Below are positions 9,377-16,975 of a DNA stretch of 64,000 nucleotides, piece after piece. The stretch covers positions 2,728,001 through 2,792,000 of the forward strand of contig OZ244993.1 in the NCBI GenBank assembly GCA_965223485.1. The letters run 5' to 3'. How positions within the stretch are numbered: the stretch's first letter is position 1; each line of letters opens with the position of its first letter. The DNA comes from VXPQ01 sp965223485 (GTDB lineage Bacteria; Bacteroidota; Rhodothermia; Rhodothermales; VXPQ01). Position numbers and translations under genes: made by a program. The notes beneath the pieces were generated by a model. That model was not told where the DNA came from. It saw only the letters and a program-made list of their open reading frames with translations, and searched no databases.

Positions 9377-10915
9377 TCAATAGGACCGCCGATCAAGCAC
9401 CCGGTACTGGATCGCCTCTGCAAGGTGTTCAGGCCGAATCGTTTGGGATGCCGCCATATCTGCAATGGTGCGGGCCACCTTGAGTATGCGGCCATACGCC
9501 CGGGCGCTAAGACCCAGCCGTTGAATAACCGTTTTCAGGAGATTCTCCCCCGTAGCGTCCAGCGAACAATATTTTCGGACAAGCCGCATCGACATCTGGG
9601 CATTGCAATGGGCGTTGTGCGGCAAGCCTTTGAATCGCTTGCGCTGTATCTCCCGTGCAGCCAATACGCGGCGCCGGACAGCCTCCGACGGCTCTGCCTC
9701 CCCCCGGCAAGACAATGTGTCGAACGGTACGGGCAGTACTTCGAGATGCAGATCGATACGATCCATGAGGGGCCCGCTGATTTTCCCGAGATACCGCTGA
9801 ATCTGTGCCGGGGTGCATACGCAGCTCCCGTTCAGGCTGTGCTGCATACCGCATGGACATGGATTCATGCTGGCGATAAGCATGAACCGGGCAGGATACG
9901 CCACCGTAATGCGCGCCCGGCTGATCGTGATCCCCCCCTCTTCCAGCGGCTGCCGCAGCACCTCGAGGGCCTGCCGTTTGAATTCCGGCAACTCGTCCAG
10001 AAACAGCACGCCGTTGTGCGCCAGCGAAATCTCTCCTGGCATAGGGTTACTGCCTCCACCGCACAATCCGGCATCCGAAATAGTGTGGTGAGGAGCGCGA
10101 AACGGGCGCGTCGTCACCACGCCCCGTTCGTTCAATACCCCACCGACCGAATGAATCTGCGTCGTTTCCAGGGCTTCTTCCCGACTCAGTGGAGGCAGTA
10201 TGGTCGCGATCCTGCGGGCCAGCATGGTCTTCCCGGCGCCGGGTGGTCCCACCATCATCGCATTGTGCCCGCCCGCAGCAGCCACTTCAAGCGCCCGTTT
10301 CACGTCCTCCTGCCCCCGAACGTCTGAAAAGTCGCAATCGTCCCGCCGGGACTCCTGAACAAGCCGATAGGTATCCCCCCTGAACGGAACCGGCCCGCCG
10401 GGCGCTTGCTTGAGGAAAGCGTGCCCTTCGCGGATATTGGCCAAAGGAAGAACCTCCATATCGTTGACCAGAGAGGCTTCTCTGGCGTTTCCGGAAGGCA
10501 CAATCACCGATTTAATGCCTTCCCTTCTGGCCCGCATCACCATAGGCAACACCCCCCGGATCGGGCGCACATCGCCGTTCAGCGCCAGCTCTCCGAGGAC
10601 GCATGTCGTTGCAAGCGCCTCGCGCTTCGCGTCCTGCATGTGGGCCGCCAGCAATCCCAGTGCAATAGGAAGATCGAACGCCGCCCCCTCCTTCCTGAAA
10701 TCGGCCGGAGCAAGATTAATGGTGATCTTGCCGTGGGGCAACGGAATGCCCGTGTTCTGGAAAGCAGCGTATATGCGATCGCGGCTTTCCCGAACCGCTC
10801 CGTCCGGCAAGCCCACCACGGCATAGCTCGGCAGTCCCGTCGAAATGCTCGTTTCGATCTCGACGGGAAGAGCATCTATGCCACACGTGGCGGCGCTCCG
10901 GACATGCGAAAGCAT
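9377..10915 (-). CDS. comM: YifB/ComM family Mg-chelatase-like AAA ATPase
   Basis: This 512-residue protein has the three family parts: an N-terminal S5-like ChlI domain (about 1-165, STGLPSYAVVGLPDGAVRES), the AAA module with Walker A GPPGAGKT and Walker B VLFLDELPEF, and a C-terminal Mg_chelatase_C helix bundle (about 410-510). The cysteine-rich MNPCPCG segment is also typical. In transforming bacteria ComM is a branch-migration helicase acting on recombination intermediates; in others the role is less clear. It is transcribed away from nadK and converges with the DUF5686 pair. The length is normal and the start is clear. Confidence 0.92.
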   Translation of the reverse strand: MLSHVRSAATCGIDALPVEIETSISTGLPSYAVVGLPDGAVRESRDRIYAAFQNTGIPLPHGKITINLAPADFRKEGAAFDLPIALGLLAAHMQDAKREALATTCVLGELALNGDVRPIRGVLPMVMRARREGIKSVIVPSGNAREASLVNDMEVLPLANIREGHAFLKQAPGGPVPFRGDTYRLVQESRRDDCDFSDVRGQEDVKRALEVAAAGGHNAMMVGPPGAGKTMLARRIATILPPLSREEALETTQIHSVGGVLNERGVVTTRPFRAPHHTISDAGLCGGGSNPMPGEISLAHNGVLFLDELPEFKRQALEVLRQPLEEGGITISRARITVAYPARFMLIASMNPCPCGMQHSLNGSCVCTPAQIQRYLGKISGPLMDRIDLHLEVLPVPFDTLSCRGEAEPSEAVRRRVLAAREIQRKRFKGLPHNAHCNAQMSMRLVRKYCSLDATGENLLKTVIQRLGLSARAYGRILKVARTIADMAASQTIRPEHLAEAIQYRVLDRRSY

Positions 10916-11007
10916 GGAAGCGTGTCATGATTTAATGGGCGAAACAGGACGAACCCCGCTATAGACACGAAAAACGGGCAGGCATAACCTGCAAACCGCA
11001 TATTCCT

Positions 11008-11015
11008 TACTTTTG
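11008..11015 (+). promoter_or_regulatory. Possible Bacteroidota-type -7 element upstream of nadK
   Basis: The octamer TACTTTTG fits the Bacteroidota -7 consensus TAnnTTTG and lies about 90 bases before the preferred nadK start. No convincing TTTG -33 element lies at the expected distance upstream, so this is weak. Confidence 0.25.
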
Positions 11016-11104
11016 GATAGTTCCATGACGGATTCATGGTCCACTCACCCCGCGAACGCCCCTTGCAGCTCTCTCCGGATCCTGTCCGCACAGCGAATAG
11101 ATCG

Positions 11105-11992
11105 ATGACGTACGGCATTACAGGCAACACCCAAAAAAACCGCCTCTGGGAGCCGGTCGCAGAACTGGTCACCTGGCTGGAGCGCGAGGGCCTCTCCTTC
11201 AAGTTGAATAGCGACCTTGCCAATGGCCTGAGAGAACGAGAATTGCTGGATGCCTCACTATGTGAATCCGGCGCCACCAGCGATCTGGCGCAGGAATCGG
11301 ACATCATCCTGTCGTTCGGCGGCGACGGCACCCTTCTGACCAGTGCCCAGGAAGCAGGAACGTACGGGACGCCCATCCTCGGAATAAATATCGGACGGCT
11401 GGGGTTTCTGGCCGATATCGAGGTAACGCAGGTCCGGGACACGATCATATCCCTGGAACAAGGCGTCTACCGGATCGAGGAGCGCCTCCCCCTGACCGTC
11501 CAGGTAAAAAGCCCAGGCGGCAACCGGGAATACTGGGCGCTCAACGAATTCGCGCTGGAGCGCAGCGGGTCGGCAGGACTCATATCCATCCGTGTGACCG
11601 TGGACGGCGTACACCTGAACGACTACTGGGCCGATGGCCTGATCGTCGCTACCCCAACCGGATCGACCGCATACTCGATGTCCGCAGGCGGTCCGATTGT
11701 CGTCCCGGGAAGCGAGGTCTTCATCCTCTCCCCGCTTGCGCCGCATAGCCTCACGGTACGTCCCATCGTGCTGTCCGCCAATTCGGTCATCGAAGCCGAA
11801 GTATTGAGCAACGACACGCCGTATGTACTGGGCTTCGACGGCAACAGTCAATCCTTCGATCACGACGAACGCCCCGCAGCATTCCGGTTGACAAGGGCAG
11901 ACCACCGGGTGCGCCTTGTCAAGCTACCCGAACAGCACTACTTCCAGACGCTCCGCTCCAAACTGATGTGGGGCGCCCGGGGACGAGATTAA
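11105..11992 (+). CDS. nadK: NAD kinase
   Basis: This protein phosphorylates NAD to NADP using ATP or polyphosphate in the cytoplasm. At 295 residues from the chosen start it has the family's usual length. It shows the GGDGT nucleotide motif (SFGGDGTLL), the conserved ALNEF segment and the glycine-rich PTGSTAYSMSAGGPIV loop. An in-frame ATG at 11036 would add 23 residues without family similarity; the ATG at 11105 gives the typical MTYGITGNT start, so I use it. It is divergent from comM and convergent with the porin cluster. Confidence 0.93.
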   Translation: MTYGITGNTQKNRLWEPVAELVTWLEREGLSFKLNSDLANGLRERELLDASLCESGATSDLAQESDIILSFGGDGTLLTSAQEAGTYGTPILGINIGRLGFLADIEVTQVRDTIISLEQGVYRIEERLPLTVQVKSPGGNREYWALNEFALERSGSAGLISIRVTVDGVHLNDYWADGLIVATPTGSTAYSMSAGGPIVVPGSEVFILSPLAPHSLTVRPIVLSANSVIEAEVLSNDTPYVLGFDGNSQSFDHDERPAAFRLTRADHRVRLVKLPEQHYFQTLRSKLMWGARGRD

Positions 11993-12007
11993 CAAGGTTT
12001 TCAGAGG

Positions 12008-13192
12008 CTAAAATGACACCTCGATCGTGACGCGTCCCATTCTGTTCTTTCCTTTGCCGCTAAATTCTCTTTCATCTTCCTCCTGATAATCCGAGCCGAA
12101 CCACCACAGGTTAGGAATGATGCGCACATGTTTGTTGGGCGTGAAAGCCACTCCCACCAGCACCAGCGTTTCATCGAGTATGCGGTCATAAGCATCGATT
12201 GCTCCGAAATCTCCATCATCTTTCGTCAGGTCTAACCGTCCCACGAGCTCCACCAACGGATTGATCTTGACCGATCCGAACACGCTGACGCCGGATAGCC
12301 GGGTGGACGGCTCATAAGTAGATGTTTCTATATATCCGGCCTCGTTTTCTCTTCTTACCGTACGCGTCTGCTCCTCCTTCCGCTTCAACTCATAGAGGAA
12401 GGCTTCCACACCGAATCGCGCAACGTCTCCCTCGTATCCCCCGAACACGGATGCCCGCACCTCGCGGTACGGAGGGGACCTGAAGACCTCCCCATCCAGG
12501 CTGAACTGGTTCAAATACTTCCCGTAATCCGCACCCACCGAGAAGACCAGTTTATCGGATGGATGGATGGAGATTTGGGCATATCCCCTCTTGTTTTTGT
12601 CGTGCTCTGCACGATTCCCGCCCCCGTTGGCCAGCATTACCGCATAGCGAACAAGACCGTTGCGTATCGGGATGGGACCATCGAACCGAATCCCGAAATC
12701 GCGGGACGAGTTGACCCCCTGTACATCAAGGATTGTCTTTTCCAGACTACGAAATTCCCAAACATGCTCCGATAGCTGAAACGCGGGAGGCGGCATGATG
12801 CCTGCCCTGGCGGAATGATTACCGGTGTAGTTCCAATCGACCCACATATCTTTCACGAAGGGGATCGGCCCCTTACTCCCGGCATGTTTATCGTTGGCCT
12901 CCAGGCGAAAGCGGGCCTTGAATTTCTCAGAAATCGTCGCGTCGGTCGTCAGGTACACTCTCCGGTACGTGAAACCGTGGAGCACGTCATTGATGGTTAC
13001 ATCACGATCTGTATCCCACAGATTATCCTTAGGCTTCTGCCACAAAGCAGACTCATCGTCATCGCCGAGGCGGTAAAAATAATCCACGTAGGCCAGCCCA
13101 CCGACTTTCACGGTTTGCCCTGTGGCGTCGCCTGCAAAAAGCGATATTAGCAAAGCGATTCCGAGTAGTGTGCGAATCGGTGCAGCGTGCAT
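12008..13192 (-). CDS. Outer-membrane porin-like protein, paralogue C
   Basis: This is the third and last gene of a tandem set, about 394 residues. It has a signal peptide ending DATGQ at about residue 26, then KVGGLAYVDYFYRLGD, and a predicted beta-barrel ending in VTIEVSF, with the C-terminal phenylalanine expected for an outer-membrane barrel. It resembles phosphate-selective porin (O/P) type proteins in layout, but the substrate is unknown. An ATG 81 bases further upstream would add 27 unrelated residues. The ATG at 13192 is preceded by GAGAGGA and aligns with the paralogues, so I chose it. It converges with nadK, 15 bases away. Confidence 0.72.
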   Translation of the reverse strand: MHAAPIRTLLGIALLISLFAGDATGQTVKVGGLAYVDYFYRLGDDDESALWQKPKDNLWDTDRDVTINDVLHGFTYRRVYLTTDATISEKFKARFRLEANDKHAGSKGPIPFVKDMWVDWNYTGNHSARAGIMPPPAFQLSEHVWEFRSLEKTILDVQGVNSSRDFGIRFDGPIPIRNGLVRYAVMLANGGGNRAEHDKNKRGYAQISIHPSDKLVFSVGADYGKYLNQFSLDGEVFRSPPYREVRASVFGGYEGDVARFGVEAFLYELKRKEEQTRTVRRENEAGYIETSTYEPSTRLSGVSVFGSVKINPLVELVGRLDLTKDDGDFGAIDAYDRILDETLVLVGVAFTPNKHVRIIPNLWWFGSDYQEEDEREFSGKGKNRMGRVTIEVSF

Positions 13193-13290
13193 GGTTTTAT
13201 TCCTCTCAGAAAGACGGATCTCCGGGCGTTGCGCAGCGGTCCGAAACAAGTCGACCGCCTGAAAACAATTCATCCGTGCAAATCGGCGGA

Positions 13291-14502
13291 CTAAAATGAC
13301 ACCTCAATCGTGACTCGCCCCATTCTGTTTTTTCTTTTGCCGACCAGTTCCCTGCCATCGCCTTCCTGATAATCCGAGCCAAACCACCACAGGTTAGGAA
13401 TGATGCGCACATGTTCGTTGGGTGTGAAAGCCACTCCCACCAGCACCAGGGTCTCATCAAGCATGCGGTCGTAAAAATCGCTTGTTGAGAAATCTCCATC
13501 ATCCTTCGTCAGGTCTAACCGGCCCACGAACTCCACCAGCGGATTGACCTTGGCCGATCCGAACACACTGATACCGGATAGCCGAGTGGACCGTTCATAT
13601 CTGTCTCTATAGTCGAACTCATGTTCCTTTGTTATGTTATACCGACTCCATTCCTTCTTCAACGTATGGAGAAAGGCTTCCACGCCGAATCGGGCAGCGG
13701 CTCCCTCGTATCCCCCGAACACGGATACCCGTATCGCGCGGTACGGGGGAGACCTGAATATCTCTCCATCAAAGCTGCCCTGATACAGGTATCTCTCGTA
13801 ATCCGCACCCGCCGAGAAAACCAGTTTGTCAGATGGGTGGATCGAGATTTGGGCATATCCCTTCTTGTGGTTGTCGTTTTCCGGGACGAACCCGTCCTCG
13901 TTGATCCCGGCCTCGTTGTACAGTGGCGGACCACCGTTGGCCAGCATCACCGCGTAGCGAACAAGATCGTTGCGTATGGGAATGGGGCCGTTGAACCGAA
14001 TCCCGAAATCACGGGGCGGGTTGACCTCCTGCACCTGGAGGATTGTCTTTTCCAGGCTGCGAAACCCCCAAACATGCTCCGACAACTGAAACGCGGGAGG
14101 CGGCATGATACCTACTCTGGCGGAGTGGTTACCGGTGTAGTTCCAATCGACCCACAAGTCTTTCACGAAGGGAACCGGCCCGCTTTTCTCGATATGTTTA
14201 TCGTTGGTCTCCAGGCGAAAGCGAGCCTTGAAGTTCCCGGAAAGCGTCGCGTCGGCCGTCAGATACATTCTCCGGTAGGAGAATCCGTGGAGAGCGTCAT
14301 TGATGGTTGCATCGCGCTCAGTAATCCACAGATTATCCCCGGGGCCCTGCCAGTAAGGATACTTATCGTCATCGCCGAGCCGATAAAAATAATCCACGTA
14401 GGCCTGCCCACCGATTTTCACGGTTTGCCCTGTGGCGTCGCCTGCAAAAAGCGGTATTAGCAAAGCGATTCCGAGTAGTGTGCGAATCGGTACAGCGTTC
14501 AT
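13291..14502 (-). CDS. Outer-membrane porin-like protein, paralogue B
   Basis: This is the middle gene of the tandem set, 403 residues, with the same signal peptide and barrel plan as its neighbours and the same C-terminus (GRVTIEVSF). A GAGAGAG ribosome-binding site precedes the ATG. The segments FVKDLWVDWNYTGNHSAR and IIPNLWWFGSDYQ are shared almost unchanged with the other two. Stretches around residues 190-215 and 285-310 differ in length and sequence, consistent with surface loops. The spacing of about 100 bases to each neighbour also contains repeated sequence, so the duplicated unit includes the leader. Confidence 0.75.
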   Translation of the reverse strand: MNAVPIRTLLGIALLIPLFAGDATGQTVKIGGQAYVDYFYRLGDDDKYPYWQGPGDNLWITERDATINDALHGFSYRRMYLTADATLSGNFKARFRLETNDKHIEKSGPVPFVKDLWVDWNYTGNHSARVGIMPPPAFQLSEHVWGFRSLEKTILQVQEVNPPRDFGIRFNGPIPIRNDLVRYAVMLANGGPPLYNEAGINEDGFVPENDNHKKGYAQISIHPSDKLVFSAGADYERYLYQGSFDGEIFRSPPYRAIRVSVFGGYEGAAARFGVEAFLHTLKKEWSRYNITKEHEFDYRDRYERSTRLSGISVFGSAKVNPLVEFVGRLDLTKDDGDFSTSDFYDRMLDETLVLVGVAFTPNEHVRIIPNLWWFGSDYQEGDGRELVGKRKNRMGRVTIEVSF

Positions 14503-14598
14503 GGTTTTTTCTCTCTCAGAAAGACGACTTTTCGGACGTTGTGCCCCGACTCAAAACAAGCCGGCCGCCTAAAAAGAATTCATCCCTGTACGGCAAGG

Positions 14599-15804
14599 CT
14601 AAAATGACACCTCGATCGTGACTCGCCCCATTCTGTTTTTTCTTTTGCCGGTCACTTCGCTATCAGCATCCCACTGTAAATCCGCCCCGAACCACCACAG
14701 GTTAGGAATAATGCGAACGTGTTCGTTGGGTGTAAAAGCCACTCCCGCTACTATCAGCGTCTCACTAAGCATGTAATCGGAAGAATCGATTTGCTCGAAT
14801 TCGCGATCATTCTTCGTCAGGTCTAACCGGCCCACGAATTCCACCAGCAGATTGACCTTGACCGATCCAAACACACTGATACCGAACTGTCGAGTAGATG
14901 GCTCGAACGGCAGGTCCAGAAACCCAAACTCATCTCTCTCTGCCTCCCGCTTCAACTCATGGCGGAAGGCTTCCACGCCGAATCGGGCAGCATCTCCTTC
15001 GTATCCCCCGAACACGGATGCCCTCACCTCGCGCAACACGGGCCACTTGATGAACTCTCCATCTATGGTGTATTGGTACGAGTATTTCCCGTAATCCGCA
15101 CCCACCGAGAAAACCAGTTTGTCAGATGGATGGATCGAGATTTGGGCATATCCCCTCTTGTGTTTTTCATGTTCTGGCTGGGTCCCATCACCTCCGAACT
15201 CGTTGTACAGCTCGTGAATGAACACCGGCGGATCGCCGTTGGCCAGCATCACCGCGTAGCGAACAAGATCGTTTTGCGCCAGGATGGAGCCATCGAACCG
15301 AATCCCGAAATCGCGGGGCGAGTTTACCCCCTGCACCTGTAGGATTGTCTTTTCCAGACTGCGAAACCCCCAAACATCCTCCGATAGTTGAAACACGGGG
15401 GGCGGCATGATGCCTACCCTGGCGGAGTGGTTACCGGTGTAGTTCCAATCGACCCACAGGTCTTTCACGAAAGGGATCGGCCCGCTGCTTCCGACATGTG
15501 TATCGCTGCTCTCCAGGCGAAAGCGGGCCTTGAATTTCTCGGATATCGCCCCGTCGGCCGTCAGATACATTCTCCGGTACGTGAAACCGTGGAGCGCGTC
15601 ATTGATGGTTAGATCGCGATCAGTGCTCCACAGATTATCCAAGGGACTTTGCCAATAAGGCGTCTCATCGTCATCGCCGAGCCGATAAAAATAATCCACG
15701 TAGGCCTGCCCGCCGATTTTCACGGTTTGCCCTGTGGCGTCGCCTGCAAAAAACGATATAAGTAACGCGATTCCGAATACTGTGCGAATCGGTGTGGCGT
15801 TCAC
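14599..15804 (-). CDS. Outer-membrane porin-like protein, paralogue A (first in operon)
   Basis: This 401-residue gene is the first of the three. It starts with GTG, not ATG, preceded by AGAGGGA on the coding strand, and begins MNATPIRTVFGIALL like its paralogues. It has a signal peptide to about residue 26, a predicted barrel, and the terminal phenylalanine. The loops carry its own variants (for example LPFEPSTRQFGISV). The 5' region contains the inverted-repeat-bounded segment described separately, the nearer arm 105 bases upstream of the start, so expression of all three genes may depend on it. The substrate is unknown. Confidence 0.75.
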   Translation of the reverse strand: MNATPIRTVFGIALLISFFAGDATGQTVKIGGQAYVDYFYRLGDDDETPYWQSPLDNLWSTDRDLTINDALHGFTYRRMYLTADGAISEKFKARFRLESSDTHVGSSGPIPFVKDLWVDWNYTGNHSARVGIMPPPVFQLSEDVWGFRSLEKTILQVQGVNSPRDFGIRFDGSILAQNDLVRYAVMLANGDPPVFIHELYNEFGGDGTQPEHEKHKRGYAQISIHPSDKLVFSVGADYGKYSYQYTIDGEFIKWPVLREVRASVFGGYEGDAARFGVEAFRHELKREAERDEFGFLDLPFEPSTRQFGISVFGSVKVNLLVEFVGRLDLTKNDREFEQIDSSDYMLSETLIVAGVAFTPNEHVRIIPNLWWFGADLQWDADSEVTGKRKNRMGRVTIEVSF

Positions 15805-15908
15805 AGTTTTGTCCCTCTTTGGGGGTAGGTATTGGCCGAATCCGGCAGGTTTGCAGGAGGCTCGCTATCAAGTTCGGGGATTAGCGCTGCTGATGCAATG
15901 AAAACGGA

Positions 15909-15939
15909 ATATCGGGGGATTATATACAAAAGTTGCCAA
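15909..15939 (+). repeat. Left arm of 31-bp inverted repeat
   Basis: This arm matches the reverse complement of 16233-16263 at 30 of 31 positions, with a 25-base perfect core (15915-15939). The arm contains TATAAT on the - strand, reading towards the porin genes. It is itself flanked by an 8-base inverted pair, AAAACGGA at 15901 and TCCGTTTT at 15943. Confidence 0.9.
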
Positions 15940-16232
15940 GCCTCCGTTTTCTTCTTCGGCTACGGTATTCGCAGCCATCTGGGAAGCCGCATTATCTTTG
16001 CCTTACTCTCCGGCGCGCACATAGGGGCAACGACTCAGCCTGACCGCGTTCACTCCGTCATGGGTTGACCCAGCCCTCACCATTAATTATATGCATATAG
16101 TTGTACTCATTTCGTGATTTTTTAGAGTTAATTAGTGTTTTTTTCATGCCTATTTACTGCCACCTCTAATGGAGAATCACGCTCCAAACAACCTACCACG
16201 CCATGTTGGACAGCGACCGACTACGAAGCCCT

Positions 16233-16263
16233 TTGGCAACTTTTGTATATAATCCCCGGATAT
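16233..16263 (-). repeat. Right arm of 31-bp inverted repeat
   Basis: This is the partner of 15909-15939, with one mismatch in 31 and a perfect core at 16233-16257. A double hairpin begins at the next base. Confidence 0.9.
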
Positions 16264-16310
16264 CGCCCGGATGTGGAAGGCATCCGGGCGTCAGTGCCCT
16301 TGCACTGACG
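16264..16310. other. Two abutting perfect hairpins next to the right repeat arm
   Basis: Hairpin one pairs 16264-16273 with 16281-16290 (10 bp, 7-base loop). Hairpin two pairs 16289-16297 with 16302-16310 (9 bp, CCTT loop); the two share two bases. There is no T-run on either side. They lie about 80 bases downstream of the tRNA-Phe 3' end, so they could trim or end that transcript, or they could belong to the repeat element. Confidence 0.6.
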
Positions 16311-16388
16311 TGCCTGAGGCGACAACAAACTATCGCAAAGCAGCGTGAAAGCGCCTGACCGGCAAGATGGTGGTGGCGCATTGAGAAG

Positions 16389-16461
<73 letters not shown>

Positions 16462-16833
16462 AGAAAGGGCGCCTTGTACGTCTCTTCCACCGCAACGGTT
16501 TCTGGAAAAGCACCGCCATGCAACCCCTGCGTGGCGTCATTTTTTTTCGTTACGAGGTTATGCGACGCCATCCCATGTGTCTATAGGATGCATCTGGCAA
16601 GATGTGTGTGCGTAGCGCCGGGCCGGGCGTCGTCCTTCATTCGGGGGACGGCGCTGGTTCGGCCATATGTCCGCCCGCGTCAAGTTGTGCAGCAATCAGG
16701 TAAAAAAACAGCGCATAGCCGGACCCAAACAGCATCCCGCGACAAAACAGACGCCACGGTTCCGTGCCTCTGTGCAATTCCCGTAAAGACGGAACCGTTG
16801 CACATTCTTCGGGTACAGCGATCGTACTGTATT
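16462..16833. other. 372-base intergenic region between the two tRNA genes
   Basis: No gene is supported. The one clear structure is a perfect 10-base inverted repeat, 16756-16765 with 16789-16798, enclosing 23 bases and lying 35 bases before tRNA-Asp. It could be an end-of-transcript hairpin or part of an unrecognised RNA. No SRP RNA or other known small RNA motif was seen. Confidence 0.5.
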
Positions 16834-16908
16834 GGTCCGGTAGTTCAGTTTGGTTAGAACGCCTGCCTGTCACGCAGGAGGTCGCGGGTTCGAGTCCCGT
16901 CCGGACCG
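16834..16908 (+). tRNA. tRNA-Asp (GTC)
   Basis: This is a 75-base cloverleaf. The acceptor GGTCCGG pairs with CCGGACC, the anticodon arm GCCTG/CTGTCAC/CAGG has anticodon GTC, and the T-arm is CGGGTTCGAGTCCCG. The discriminator is G and CCA is not encoded. Confidence 0.97.
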
Positions 16909-16923
16909 CTTACACCATGTCTT

Positions 16924-16944
16924 GCCGTGCCGTCACCGCACGGC
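16924..16944 (+). terminator. Hairpin downstream of tRNA-Asp
   Basis: A perfect 7-base stem (GCCGTGC with GCACGGC) with a 7-base loop starts 16 bases after the tRNA. No U-tract follows, so it is only a weak terminator candidate. Confidence 0.35.
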
Positions 16945-16975
16945 TTGCGCCGCAGTGCGCTTTCTCCCCGTTGGA

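Larger units (their letters stand above)
15909..16263. other. 355-bp inverted-repeat-bounded segment (candidate invertible switch or MITE)
   Basis: Two 31-base arms in inverted orientation enclose 293 bases without a gene. The layout fits either a DNA segment flipped by a site-specific recombinase, common in Bacteroidota upstream of surface-protein genes, or a miniature transposable element with terminal repeats and a possible TA target (TA lies at both outer ends). The interior has a - strand TATAAT (16086-16091) directed at the porins and a + strand TATCTTTG (15993-16000) directed away. No recombinase or transposase gene is in the window, so the mechanism is not shown. Confidence 0.6.
15805..16388. 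other. 584-base intergenic region between porin operon and tRNA-Phe
   Basis: No gene is supported here. The stretch holds the porin leader (15805-15908), a 355-base segment bounded by inverted repeats, and a double hairpin. The centre (about 16081-16165) is strikingly AT-rich compared with the neighbouring DNA, and includes the 12-base palindrome TATATGCATATA at 16088-16099. Short open frames crossing it have no recognisable content. Confidence 0.7.

Noticed and set aside
15993..16000. TATCTTTG as a phase-controlled promoter inside the inverted repeat
   Set aside because: It fits the -7 consensus, but no -33 element is at the right distance and it points away from the porins in the present orientation.
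16264..16310. Integron attC-type site
   Set aside because: The hairpins lack the conserved outer core sites and no integrase or cassette array is present.
16637..16873. A 78-residue - strand frame with one hydrophobic stretch
   Set aside because: It begins inside tRNA-Asp, has no ribosome site at an internal ATG, and shows no relation to known small membrane proteins.
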